Assembly: GCA_031399165.1 (NCBI GenBank)
Contig: JANNOO010000006.1
Location: forward strand, 1 to 64,000
Reading direction: 5' to 3'
DNA length: 64,000 nucleotides
Source: JAKFWI01 sp031399165
Lineage (GTDB): Bacteria > Pseudomonadota > Alphaproteobacteria > Caulobacterales > Aquidulcibacteraceae
Below are positions 56,543 to 64,000 of this stretch, piece by piece. Within the stretch, counting starts at the first letter, position 1; every line of letters begins with the position of its first letter. A model generated the notes under the pieces. It made no database searches and was not told where the DNA came from. It saw nothing but the letters and a program-made list of their open reading frames with translations. Position numbers and translations under genes: made by a program.

Positions 56543-57132
56543 CAGCCCAGCCCCACGAGCGCTTGGATACGCACTTCGCCATAGCGAGGCGTATCAGCCA
56601 CCAACGCAACGGCGCGCGGCAGAGCGCCGCCGGGCGGCGTCACCCAGTTATCAAGCCAGCGCACGCCGTCGAAAAACTGAAACCGGGGATTTTCTACATT
56701 GGAAAGCACAACGCGCCCTACGTCCTCTCCAGCCAGGCCAGCCGTATCGGTTGACGCTATCCGCACAACGTCGCGGCCGACGAACCGATAGCGTACAAGA
56801 GCCAGTGCGAATGCCGGCGCTCCCTCTGGGGAAGGTTCTGCGCTCGCGCGTGTGACCAATAGAGGCGCATCGGCGTCCCCACCGATGAAGGCAGGCAATG
56901 GCTCGCCGGATGGGCCACGCCGCTCACGGGAAACGGCTTGTGAAAGGTCGCCATTGAGTAAGGCGCGCATTGTTTGCAGCTCTCGAAGAGCCTGATGCGC
57001 CTCTCCGACACGCTTTTCGCTGTCGACACTCTGCATAAGCATGATCACGCAGCCGCTGGCGATCAAACTGAACACAAAAAGCGACACGAGCGCTTCAACC
57101 AGTGTAAAGCCGGAATCCTTCGTAGCGCTCAC
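56539..57132 (-). CDS. gspJ: Type II secretion minor pseudopilin GspJ
   Basis: A 197-residue minor pseudopilin. N-terminus SATKDSGFTLVEALVSLFVFSLIASGCVIML, cleaved before Phe, with Glu5. Globular part includes GDLSQAVSRERRGPSGEPLPAFIGGDADAPLLVTRAS and ALVRYRFVGRDVVRI. A long open frame runs up to 57285, but the GTG at 57132 overlaps the gspI stop as GTGA and lies right before the prepilin motif, so it is the start. Together with I and K it forms the pseudopilus tip complex. Confidence 0.9.
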   Translation of the reverse strand: MSATKDSGFTLVEALVSLFVFSLIASGCVIMLMQSVDSEKRVGEAHQALRELQTMRALLNGDLSQAVSRERRGPSGEPLPAFIGGDADAPLLVTRASAEPSPEGAPAFALALVRYRFVGRDVVRIASTDTAGLAGEDVGRVVLSNVENPRFQFFDGVRWLDNWVTPPGGALPRAVALVADTPRYGEVRIQALVGLGW

Positions 57133-57530
57133 GAAGCGCCTCCCTTCGGCGCGCCGAAGAAGGCCTGCATGGACGCCACGGGCGGACCAGGTTCGGCGCC
57201 ATCCTTCGGAAGGGCTCGCGCCACCACGCTGACACGGCGCATCCCCGCTTCGCTCGTGCCAATGATTGTCGTATCCAGGCGCCATTGCCGGCCCGCGACA
57301 GTCACGTTGGCGCTACGCGCTCCAATGTCCGGCTTGGCGCGGCCGGCGACAAATTCGACCATCGCGTTCTGCACCGCAAGTTCGCCAAGCGCGCGCGCTT
57401 CTACTCGGGCGAGGGTCTGCAGCGAATTCGCCTGCAGCTGCGTTAGGCCGACGCCGGCCAGCGCAAACACGGCGAGCGCGACCATCGATTCAACGAGAGA
57501 GAATCCAGCGTCACTCGGCGCGCGAGACAT
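57129..57530 (-). CDS. gspI: Type II secretion minor pseudopilin GspI
   Basis: A 133-residue minor pseudopilin with SRAPSDAGFSLVESMVALAVFALAGVGLTQLQANSLQTLARVE, processing after Gly and Glu5 present. The ELAVQNAMVEFVAGRAKPDIG region is a common GspI feature. ATG at 57530 lies just before the motif; earlier in-frame codons are less likely. It overlaps gspH by 20 bases and gspJ by 4. Confidence 0.9.
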   Translation of the reverse strand: MSRAPSDAGFSLVESMVALAVFALAGVGLTQLQANSLQTLARVEARALGELAVQNAMVEFVAGRAKPDIGARSANVTVAGRQWRLDTTIIGTSEAGMRRVSVVARALPKDGAEPGPPVASMQAFFGAPKGGAS

Positions 57531-58002
57531 AGGTCCTGCCTTGGCCATCCACGGCCACACTCCATCGCGCGCCTGCCGCGCTGAGCAAGAGTTTGGCCGG
57601 TGTAGCGCCGCCCAACGGATCGAACCTTATCACGCGCGTATCGGCGGCGTCGCCGTCGCGCTCCTCTATGCGCACGTCGAAATCGTCTGGCCAGGCGCGG
57701 AAGGACAGGACGGCGCTGCCGGCGGCAGGACGCCAGCCCTCCGGTTCGAGGCGCTCAAACCCATAGCCCTCCGGCGTGACCACGAGCGCCATCGAGCGGT
57801 TGCTCAGGACACTCTCGTCCGACGCCGCCAGAATCCGGGCGGCCACGCGCTCGGCTTCAACGCGCGCCTTGTGGTCCGGACCCGGCGCGAGTAGAACGAC
57901 CGCGCCCGCAAGCAGGCCCACGACCATTAGCGCGGTCAACACCTCGACGAGGCTGACGCCCGCATCGCGCCTGAGCCTATTGCCAGTTACCGATATCGGC
58001 AT
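57511..58002 (-). CDS. gspH: Type II secretion minor pseudopilin GspH
   Basis: A 163-residue minor pseudopilin. N-terminus PISVTGNRLRRDAGVSLVEVLTALMVVGLLAGAVVLLAPG, cleaved before Val with Glu5. The globular part has RVAARILAASDESVLSNRSMALVVTPEGYGFERLEPEGWRPA, typical of GspH. The ATG at 58002 overlaps the end of gspG by 26 bases; longer in-frame starts are unlikely since they would lie deeper in gspG. Confidence 0.9.
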   Translation of the reverse strand: MPISVTGNRLRRDAGVSLVEVLTALMVVGLLAGAVVLLAPGPDHKARVEAERVAARILAASDESVLSNRSMALVVTPEGYGFERLEPEGWRPAAGSAVLSFRAWPDDFDVRIEERDGDAADTRVIRFDPLGGATPAKLLLSAAGARWSVAVDGQGRTYVSRAE

Positions 58003-58435
58003 TGACGCCCTCGCCGCCTTCCTGCGCATCCGCGCCCAGCGTGTATAGATCAAACTGGCCACGCGCGCCCGGAAGGATGTAAACGTAAGGCCGCCCCCAG
58101 GGATCGGTAGGCAGGCGCCGGATATACGCCTCCTTGGCGGCGCCAGCGGCGTCCACTGGTTTTACAAGAGCTTGCAGGCCCTCTTCGGTTCCCGGATAGC
58201 GCGAGTTATCGAGCCGGTAGAGTTCCAGGGCCTGCTCAATCACGCTGATGTCGGCGCGCGCCTTTTGCACGCGCGCAGTGTCCTGGCTCGGCAGGACATT
58301 GATGATCACGATCGCGCTGATGAGGCCGATAATGACAATGACCACCATCATCTCGACAAGCGTGACGCCCGCATCTTTGCGCAGACGCCTTGCGCAAGCC
58401 TTGCGCGCGAGACGATGTGCCCTGAGTTTTTCCAT
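57977..58435 (-). CDS. gspG: Type II secretion major pseudopilin GspG
   Basis: A 152-residue major pseudopilin. The leader is basic (KLRAHRLARKACARRLRKDAG) and longer than usual, then VTLVEMMVVIVIIGLISAIVIINVLPSQDTARVQKARADISVIEQALELYRLDNSRYPGTEEGLQALV with the family calcium-binding C-terminus LPTDPWGRPYVYILPGARGQFDLYTLGADAQEGGEGVNADIGNW. It is the most abundant pseudopilin and polymerises under GspF/E. Confidence 0.96.
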   Translation of the reverse strand: MEKLRAHRLARKACARRLRKDAGVTLVEMMVVIVIIGLISAIVIINVLPSQDTARVQKARADISVIEQALELYRLDNSRYPGTEEGLQALVKPVDAAGAAKEAYIRRLPTDPWGRPYVYILPGARGQFDLYTLGADAQEGGEGVNADIGNWQ

Positions 58436-58441
58436 AGCGTT

Positions 58442-59671
58442 CTATCCAGCGGCCAGACGATTTAGCTGAAGAATGGGCAGCATAATTGCCAATACGATCG
58501 AGCCGACCGTAACGCCCATAACCACAATGATCACCGGCTCGAGCAGGCTGAGAGCCGAGGCGGTAAAGGATTCAAATTCCCGGTCGAGATGGTCCGCGGC
58601 CTTGTTGAGCATTGCGGGGAGTTCCCCGGCGTTCTCACCGCTTTGCGTCATGTACACCACGAGCGGCGGAATAACGCCCGAGCGGCTCATCGCCTGCGAC
58701 AGCGCCTCCCCCTCCTCGACGCGCCTCACCATTTCGCCGACCGCCTTGGAGACGCGCCGATTTCCCACCGCGCCCGTCGCCGCGCGTAGACTTTCAAGAA
58801 CCGGCGTCCCCGAAGAAACAAGCGTCGCTACAGCGCGCACGAGCCGGCTCGCGCTGACAGCCGTAGCCCAGCGCCCGATAATCGGAGCACGCAGCGCAAA
58901 GCCGTCCGCCGCTTCGCGCACGTGCTCGCGCCGCCAGAGTACGCGGAGGACGTACGCGCCGCCCGCAAGAGCGGCCAGCAATAGCGGCCAGAACTGCACC
59001 AGGAATTTGGAAACGCCGATCAGGATTTGGGTAAGCAGCGGCAAACGCTGGTCCAAACGCTCGAACTGCTCTGTAAGACTGGGCACGACAAAAATCATCA
59101 AGCAGACGACGACGGTGATCGCAACAATCGTCAGCGCCGCCGGATAAATCATCGCCGTCGTCACCTTGGACCGCAGCGCATGGGCGCGGCCAAGGTAGTC
59201 GGCCAGACGATTTAGCACGAACCCAAGCTGGCCCGAGCGTTCTCCGCCAGCGACGGCCGCGCGGTACAAGCCGGAAAAACTTTGCGGATGCCGTCCCAAC
59301 GCATCGGCCAGTCTCTGGCCTTCTACAACGCTGGCTTGCACATCGCCGACAACCCGGCGCGCGGCGACGTTTTCCTGTTGCGCCGCGATCATCGCGAGCG
59401 CCTCGTCCACCGGCACGGCAGCCTCAATCAGCGTCGCCAATTGCCGCGTGACAAGCAGAATCGTCTTGTGCCCGATCCGCACCCCGCCGCTCGCCGCCGG
59501 CCGGATGTCTTGCCGGCGCCGCGGGCGCGCATCGGCCCGCTCATCGACCTGAATAGGCAACAGCCGCCGGCGAGATAGCAAAGCGCGCGCGGCCGCTTCG
59601 TTGGCCGCCTCGAGCGCGCCCTGCTTTCGCCTGCCGTCTGGATCGACCGCGAGGTAGTGAAACTGTGGCAC
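58442..59671 (-). CDS. gspF: Type II secretion platform protein GspF
   Basis: A 409-residue inner-membrane platform protein with two T2SF domains, each followed by helices. It begins QFHYLAVDPDGRRKQGALEAANEAAARALLSRRRLLPIQV, and the T2SF motifs read LLVTRQLATLIEAAVPVDEALAMIAAQQ and SASRLVRAVATLVSSGTPVLESLRAATGAV; MTQSGENAGELPAMLNKAADHLDREFE is the C-terminal signature. It transmits the force of GspE to pseudopilus growth. 5 bases separate it from gspE. Confidence 0.96.
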   Translation of the reverse strand: MPQFHYLAVDPDGRRKQGALEAANEAAARALLSRRRLLPIQVDERADARPRRRQDIRPAASGGVRIGHKTILLVTRQLATLIEAAVPVDEALAMIAAQQENVAARRVVGDVQASVVEGQRLADALGRHPQSFSGLYRAAVAGGERSGQLGFVLNRLADYLGRAHALRSKVTTAMIYPAALTIVAITVVVCLMIFVVPSLTEQFERLDQRLPLLTQILIGVSKFLVQFWPLLLAALAGGAYVLRVLWRREHVREAADGFALRAPIIGRWATAVSASRLVRAVATLVSSGTPVLESLRAATGAVGNRRVSKAVGEMVRRVEEGEALSQAMSRSGVIPPLVVYMTQSGENAGELPAMLNKAADHLDREFESFTASALSLLEPVIIVVMGVTVGSIVLAIMLPILQLNRLAAG

Positions 59672-59676
59672 CGAGT

Positions 59677-61194
59677 CTAAATCTCGCCGCTGGCGCTTAC
59701 GGCTCGCAATACATCGCTGAGCGATGTTACGCCCGCAGCAACGTGCCTTAATCCGCTTTTCAGCAGCGGATCGCTGTCGCGGAACGCGTGCGCGGCCAGT
59801 TCCTGCTCGGGAGCGTTGGCGTGGATCAACCGCCGCAATGCATCGTCGAACCTGACGAACTCATAAAGGCCGACCCGGCCAACATAGCCGGTTCCTCGAC
59901 AGGCCGCGCAGCCGACGCCCTCATAAACCGTCGCGTTCTCGCCTCCCACCGATCGCAGCATCGCAGTTTCGTTCGCGCCGATCACCGCCGGTGTTTTGCA
60001 CGCCACGCACAGGCGCCGCACCAGACGTTGCGCAACGATCGCGCGCACCGTGGACGCGAGGAGATAGGACTCTACGCCCATGTCCTTGAGCCGCGTTATA
60101 GCGGCGACGGCGCTGTTCGTATGCACGGTCGAAAACACGAGGTGGCCGGTTAGGCTGGCTTGCACAGCGATCTGCGCGGTTTCGCCATCGCGGATTTCGC
60201 CGACCATGATGATGTTTGGATCCTGGCGAAGGATTGCGCGAAGACCGGCGGCGAACGTCATGCCAATTTTGGCGTTCACCTGCGTTTGGCCAACGCCATC
60301 AATCGCGTACTCGATCGGATCTTCGACCGTAAGAATATTGCGCGCACCATCGTTCAGCATGTTGAGAGCGGCGTAGAGCGTGGTGGTCTTGCCTGAGCCC
60401 GTGGGACCACTGACCAGAACGATACCGTTCGGCGTTTTAAGCGACGCGGAGAAACGGGCCAGCATGTCCGGCTCCATGCCCAGCGCATCGAGCGTCCTGA
60501 CACCCTGATCCTTGTCGAGCAGACGCATCACGACGCGCTCGCCGTGGCGCGAAGGCAGCGTCGATACGCGGACGTCAACGCCACGCCCCCCCAAGGTGAG
60601 CGACACGCGTCCATCCTGAGGCAACCGTTTTTCTGCGATATCCAGCCGCGCCATCACCTTGATACGGGAAGCCAGCCGCGTGCGGATACGTGCAGGCGCT
60701 TGCAGCACTTCGCGAAGCACGCCGTCGATGCGCATGCGGACGACAACCGCATTTTCGAAGGGTTCGACGTGAATGTCTGATGCGTTCTGATTGACCGCCT
60801 CTGAAATGAGGCCGTTGATCAGCCGGATGATCGGCGCATCGTCCTGACTGTCGAGCAGGTCAGCAGTGGCCCCGGCGCTGCCAACCAGTTCATCCAGGCT
60901 CGGCTCGGTCTCCATCGACTTGGCGATCGAACGCGCCGCTTCGCTGCTGACGGCGTAGGTCTGTGACAGCGCCTCATCGAACGCGGCTTGATTAAGTTCC
61001 ACGACCTCAAAGGGCGCGCCGAGCACCCTGCGGACTTCAACCAGGCACAATTGATCAGCGCCTGCGCGCAAACCGACACGCCAGGGCGCATCGTTGGACA
61101 GAAGGACGACGCCGCGGCCCCTGGCGAAAGCGTAGTCAAGCCGCGGCGAGAATTTTGTCTGCGGCGAGAGGGTCTCCGATGAGGGAGAAGCCAT
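59677..61194 (-). CDS. gspE: Type II secretion ATPase GspE
   Basis: The 505-residue ATPase that drives the type II system. From the ATG at 61194, an N-terminal domain binding GspL leads to the core: the N2 domain (IHVEPFENAVVVRMRIDGVLREVLQAP), Walker A GPTGSGKT at 263-270, the Asp box (EDPIEYAIDGVGQTQVN), Walker B IIMVGEIRD at 328-336, and GHLVFSTVHTNSAVAAITRL. A zinc-binding module has Cys396, Cys399, Cys429 and Cys432. A longer open frame reaches 61311 inside gspD, but AAGGCG before the ATG supports this start. Confidence 0.96.
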   Translation of the reverse strand: MASPSSETLSPQTKFSPRLDYAFARGRGVVLLSNDAPWRVGLRAGADQLCLVEVRRVLGAPFEVVELNQAAFDEALSQTYAVSSEAARSIAKSMETEPSLDELVGSAGATADLLDSQDDAPIIRLINGLISEAVNQNASDIHVEPFENAVVVRMRIDGVLREVLQAPARIRTRLASRIKVMARLDIAEKRLPQDGRVSLTLGGRGVDVRVSTLPSRHGERVVMRLLDKDQGVRTLDALGMEPDMLARFSASLKTPNGIVLVSGPTGSGKTTTLYAALNMLNDGARNILTVEDPIEYAIDGVGQTQVNAKIGMTFAAGLRAILRQDPNIIMVGEIRDGETAQIAVQASLTGHLVFSTVHTNSAVAAITRLKDMGVESYLLASTVRAIVAQRLVRRLCVACKTPAVIGANETAMLRSVGGENATVYEGVGCAACRGTGYVGRVGLYEFVRFDDALRRLIHANAPEQELAAHAFRDSDPLLKSGLRHVAAGVTSLSDVLRAVSASGEI

Positions 61195-61204
61195 GATGCG
61201 CGCC

Positions 61205-63250
61205 TTAGTTTGCCGGCGGAGGATTCGCTGGCGACAACGGTGCTGGCGCTGGAGGCGCCGGCGCGCGCGGCGATGTCTGTGCGGCCAGCGCACGCGCGAT
61301 TGTTGGATCAAGACCGTTCAGCGAGCGCACGGCGTCGAGCTGCCGACTGGTAACCGCATCGGCCTGCGCTGCGGTCGTCACGATCGTCGGACGCAGGAAC
61401 ACCATCAGATTTGTGCGCTTGTGAGACTTGCCTTCGCTGCGGAACAATCTTCCTGCAATAGGAAGGCTGCGCAGACCGGGAATACCTTGTTCAGAGCGTG
61501 ATACATCATCCTGGATGAGCCCGCCGAGAACGATGATCTGCCCCTCATCGACCTGGACGACCGTCTGGATTTCGCGCCGGTTGGTTATCAGATCAGTGGA
61601 GCTGGAAATAATCTGGCCAAAAATGCTGGAGACTTCCTGCTTGATCTCCAAACGAATGGCGCCGCCCTCGCTGATCTGCGGACGAACCTGCAGCTTCACG
61701 CCCACATCAGCGCGCTGAATCGTCCGGAACTGGTTTTCGAGATTGGCGCCCACCGCCTCGCCGGTTGTCACCGGAATTTGCTGGCCGACCAAAATCGACG
61801 CCGCCTCGTTGTCGAGCGTCATAACCGATGGCGTCGATAACACGTTGGACTCTTGATCCTCCGCCAGTGCGTTGAGCAACAGGCCAAAAAGCGCGCCATC
61901 GCTGCGCTGTCCGACGCCGCCGAGCAGCAGACCGTTGGTGCTGACGAGTGAATTTACGGCGGCGCGGCGCAGATCGTTGACCGCGTCGCTGTCGGACTCC
62001 GTGGAATCCGAGTCGCTCAAAAGCGCCGCCCCGGTGAGCGACAGCAGATTTACGGCCGACCCGCCATAGCTCGTTGAAAGAAATGGCACAGCATTTTCGC
62101 CGGTGCCGCCACCCAGCACATATTGCAGACCGAGTTCGCGAGCGGTCGTGTCCGACACCTCGACGATGATCGCTTCGACAAGCACCTGCTCGCGGCGCGT
62201 GTCGAGCGAACGTACGACGCTTACCAACGCCTCAAGCGTTTCCGGATCGGCGCTAATGATGAGTGAGTTGGTTGCAACGTGCTGCGCGATGTTAGCCCGG
62301 CGCCCTGGGGACTGGCCGCCTTGCGCGGCGCCCTCGCTCCCCGGCGCCGAGGTCATCGACGCGGAGAGCTGTTGCAAAATCGGCGCGATCTCGCTGGCCA
62401 CGGCGTAGCGGAGCTGAATGACCGATACGCCCGCCTTGAAATCAGCGCGTGCGTCGAGATCCTGGATCATTGGGATCAATTGATCGAGCGCGCGCTGGTC
62501 TCCGCGCAGCACCAGCACATTGCTCGAAGTGACCGCGACAGCGCGCACGAGCGGGCGGCCCTCCTCCCCAATCGCGGTAGCCAGCGTCTGGGCGACGCGC
62601 GCCATTTCAACCGCGGAGGTATTTCTCAACGGAAGCGAGCGGAGGTTTGAGTTGTCGAGGTCCAGCTTGTCGATTACGTCGCGAAGCTTGCTAATCGTAG
62701 AACCGAAATCGACGACGACAACCGAGTTGCCGCGGCGATTGACGGTCGCCTGACCCCGCTCCGAAAGCATCGGGCGGATGGCGGCGGCAACCGATTCAGC
62801 GTCGGCGAAACGCAGCGAGTATACTTGGCTTACATAACCGTTGTCAGTCTGGCGGCCGCCACTGGGCACTGGCTCACGCGCGGCCACGTCGGAAGGCACG
62901 ATCCGATATGCGCCGGTCGACGTCAACACAGCGGAAAAGCCATTGACCCGCAACGTGGACATGAACACGTCCATCAATTCGGACTCGGACATCGATTGCT
63001 GGGCCAGAACCGTGACCCTGCCGCTGACGCGCGGATCGATTATGAACGTACGCCCCGTGGCGTTGGACACGTCCTCGATAAATGCGCGGATATCGATTTC
63101 CCGCAGCGACACCGAACCGCTCTGGCCGGCCCGTGGCGCGGCGCTCGGCGGCGCGGCGCTCTGCGCTGCGGCGTTCAACCAGGGCCAAGCGAGTGACGCG
63201 CCCGCAAGCCCGGCCGCGACCGCCCACGCCGCCCGTCTGACAGATTTCAT
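61205..63250 (-). CDS. gspD: Type II secretion secretin GspD
   Basis: The 681-residue outer-membrane channel. A signal peptide (about residues 1-30, ending in AAAQS) is followed by the N0 domain (VSLREIDIRAFIEDVSNATGRTFIIDPRVSGRVTVL), three N1-N3 KH-like domains (RIVP, GNSVVVVDFGSTISKLRDVIDKLDL, ANIAQHVATNSLIISADPETLEALVSVVRSLD), and the secretin domain with VLVEAIIVEVSDTTARELGLQY, NVLSTPSVMTLDNEAASILVGQQIPVTTG and IIVLGGLIQDD. A Ser/Asp-rich loop near residue 410 and a Pro/Ala-rich C-terminus (PAPPAPAPLSPANPPP) are unusual but typical of less conserved parts. Overlaps gspC by 4 bases. Confidence 0.95.
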   Translation of the reverse strand: MKSVRRAAWAVAAGLAGASLAWPWLNAAAQSAAPPSAAPRAGQSGSVSLREIDIRAFIEDVSNATGRTFIIDPRVSGRVTVLAQQSMSESELMDVFMSTLRVNGFSAVLTSTGAYRIVPSDVAAREPVPSGGRQTDNGYVSQVYSLRFADAESVAAAIRPMLSERGQATVNRRGNSVVVVDFGSTISKLRDVIDKLDLDNSNLRSLPLRNTSAVEMARVAQTLATAIGEEGRPLVRAVAVTSSNVLVLRGDQRALDQLIPMIQDLDARADFKAGVSVIQLRYAVASEIAPILQQLSASMTSAPGSEGAAQGGQSPGRRANIAQHVATNSLIISADPETLEALVSVVRSLDTRREQVLVEAIIVEVSDTTARELGLQYVLGGGTGENAVPFLSTSYGGSAVNLLSLTGAALLSDSDSTESDSDAVNDLRRAAVNSLVSTNGLLLGGVGQRSDGALFGLLLNALAEDQESNVLSTPSVMTLDNEAASILVGQQIPVTTGEAVGANLENQFRTIQRADVGVKLQVRPQISEGGAIRLEIKQEVSSIFGQIISSSTDLITNRREIQTVVQVDEGQIIVLGGLIQDDVSRSEQGIPGLRSLPIAGRLFRSEGKSHKRTNLMVFLRPTIVTTAAQADAVTSRQLDAVRSLNGLDPTIARALAAQTSPRAPAPPAPAPLSPANPPPAN

Positions 63251-64000
63251 GACCGCTTGCTCGCCTCGAACGATAGGGACACCTGCGTGCCTTTACGGTC
63301 GATGACCAGATCAATTTTAGGCGCCTGGATCGCCGCGGCGAGACGCTCGCCTTCGCCTGGGACGGCGCCGTTGACGCTTACGATCACATCGCCCGCCTGC
63401 AACCCCCGGCTGCGCAACGCTTCGGGCATGGGATCGGCCACACGCCAGCCAGGCTTTACCCCTGGAGCCGCCGCCACAACCTGCCCCAACGTGGCTTGCA
63501 ACCAAGCCGCATCCCCAGCGGCCGGCGCGCGGATCTCAACCCGCGGCTCTGGCGAACCAGAGGCAACCGCCGTCGCCTTGGCTTCACGAACAGGCGCTTG
63601 CGTCGCCGGCGTCGTGGAAACTGATGGCGCGTCGCTCCAGGCCTTCTCGGGGGCCTGATGTGGCTGCGGGCGTCCCATCAATGCGCGGGCGTAAGAATAA
63701 CCAGCCGGGGCAGCGGCCACGGCAATGCGCCGTTGGTGGCCACCGTAGGAGACTAACACATAATCCGACCTGATTTCGGTAAGCGTAACGCCCTCGCTTA
63801 TTTCCGAACCGACGCCGAAAGACCGCTGCGCGCCGTCGTTCATTGTAAGCACGGCGCCGCTTCGGTCGGGATCTTCCGCCATGCGCACGCCGGACACCTG
63901 CACGCCTGAAAGCATGGCCGCCAAAGCCTGGGAGCGCCCCTCTTCCAGGACCGCATCCGGTGCAAACGGAGAAACGACTTCGGTTACCGCAGTCGTCGGC
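63247..64000 (-). CDS. gspC: Type II secretion protein GspC, C-terminal part
   Basis: The 3' 250 codons of gspC; the start and membrane anchor lie beyond the right edge. The homology-region part reads ALAAMLSGVQVSGVRMAEDPDRSGAVLTMNDGAQRSFGVGSEISEGVTLTEIRSDYVLVSYGGHQRRIAV and contacts GspD. A low-complexity Ala/Pro/Thr linker leads to a PDZ domain at the C-terminus (PGWRVADPMPEALRSRGLQAGDVIVSVNGAVPGEGERLAAAIQ). GspC links the inner-membrane platform to the secretin. It is the first gene of the operon as far as the window shows. Confidence 0.93.
   Translation of the reverse strand, partial: PTTAVTEVVSPFAPDAVLEEGRSQALAAMLSGVQVSGVRMAEDPDRSGAVLTMNDGAQRSFGVGSEISEGVTLTEIRSDYVLVSYGGHQRRIAVAAAPAGYSYARALMGRPQPHQAPEKAWSDAPSVSTTPATQAPVREAKATAVASGSPEPRVEIRAPAAGDAAWLQATLGQVVAAAPGVKPGWRVADPMPEALRSRGLQAGDVIVSVNGAVPGEGERLAAAIQAPKIDLVIDRKGTQVSLSFEASKRS

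Noticed and set aside
1..64000. CRISPR arrays, insertion sequences, prophage genes
   Set aside because: No regularly spaced direct repeats, transposase or phage structural genes were seen in any frame.

Overview
The window is chromosomal DNA from a GC-rich alphaproteobacterium, most likely of the Caulobacterales/Hyphomonadales type (inference). The grounds are a complete cpa/tad pilus locus in Caulobacter order, a class Ia ribonucleotide reductase whose subunits are encoded apart, ethylmalonyl-CoA pathway genes, a CtrA-like site and alphaproteobacterial housekeeping genes. Genes are dense, many neighbours overlap by 1-4 bases (ATGA, GTGA, TGATG), and I see no rRNA, tRNA, insertion sequence, prophage or CRISPR array.

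Region 1-14.6 kb: the 5' part of crotonyl-CoA carboxylase/reductase runs off the left edge. A DUF1684 protein, a sensor kinase and ethylmalonyl-CoA mutase follow. nrdA comes next with two NrdR-like boxes, then an EF-hand protein, two small envelope proteins, a tailed HU protein, a TIR-domain protein, a metal exporter, an acetyltransferase, a secreted protein of unknown role, and nrdB.

Region 14.6-25.2 kb: the Tad/Flp pilus locus. A stand-alone CpaC-N-like protein is divergent from the pilin gene, followed by pilA, cpaA, cpaB-C-D-E-F, tadB, tadC and a convergent tadD. The pilA leader carries a convincing sigma-54 -24/-12 element and an upstream perfect inverted repeat.

Region 25.2-41.4 kb: housekeeping and metabolism. 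It holds an M17 aminopeptidase, a membrane-anchored cytochrome c, kdsB-pheA, nudC, rmuC, a palindromic intergenic repeat, a HIG1-type protein coupled to a cobalamin adenosyltransferase, an SDR oxidoreductase, etfBA with a 3-hydroxybutyryl-CoA dehydrogenase, argJ with a parvulin lipoprotein, and secA. The adenosyltransferase makes the cofactor used by the B12-dependent mutase at 2.9 kb. The two etf genes and the dehydrogenase fit the same acyl-CoA/C4 metabolism.

Region 41.4-48.6 kb: small accessory genes. These are an AraC regulator with two membrane proteins, an AbrB/PIN toxin-antitoxin pair with a perfect palindromic operator, mutT overlapping a second Flp pilin gene, a 26-residue membrane peptide, an HNH nuclease, an esterase, a histone-H1-like protein, a GluQ-type enzyme and a glycosyltransferase.

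Region 48.6-64 kb: a PHO-box-controlled pstS-pstC-pstA-ppnP operon lacking pstB in the window, then a type II secretion operon gspC-D-E-F-G-H-I-J-K-L-M-N on the minus strand with one extra secreted protein at its end. A convergent prepilin peptidase gene faces the end of that operon. gspC runs off the right edge.

No obviously new multi-gene system is visible. The most interesting signals are regulatory (pilA sigma-54 promoter, NrdR boxes, triple PHO box, toxin-antitoxin palindrome) and small genes that are easy to miss (second pilin, 26-residue peptide), plus a solitary TIR protein.
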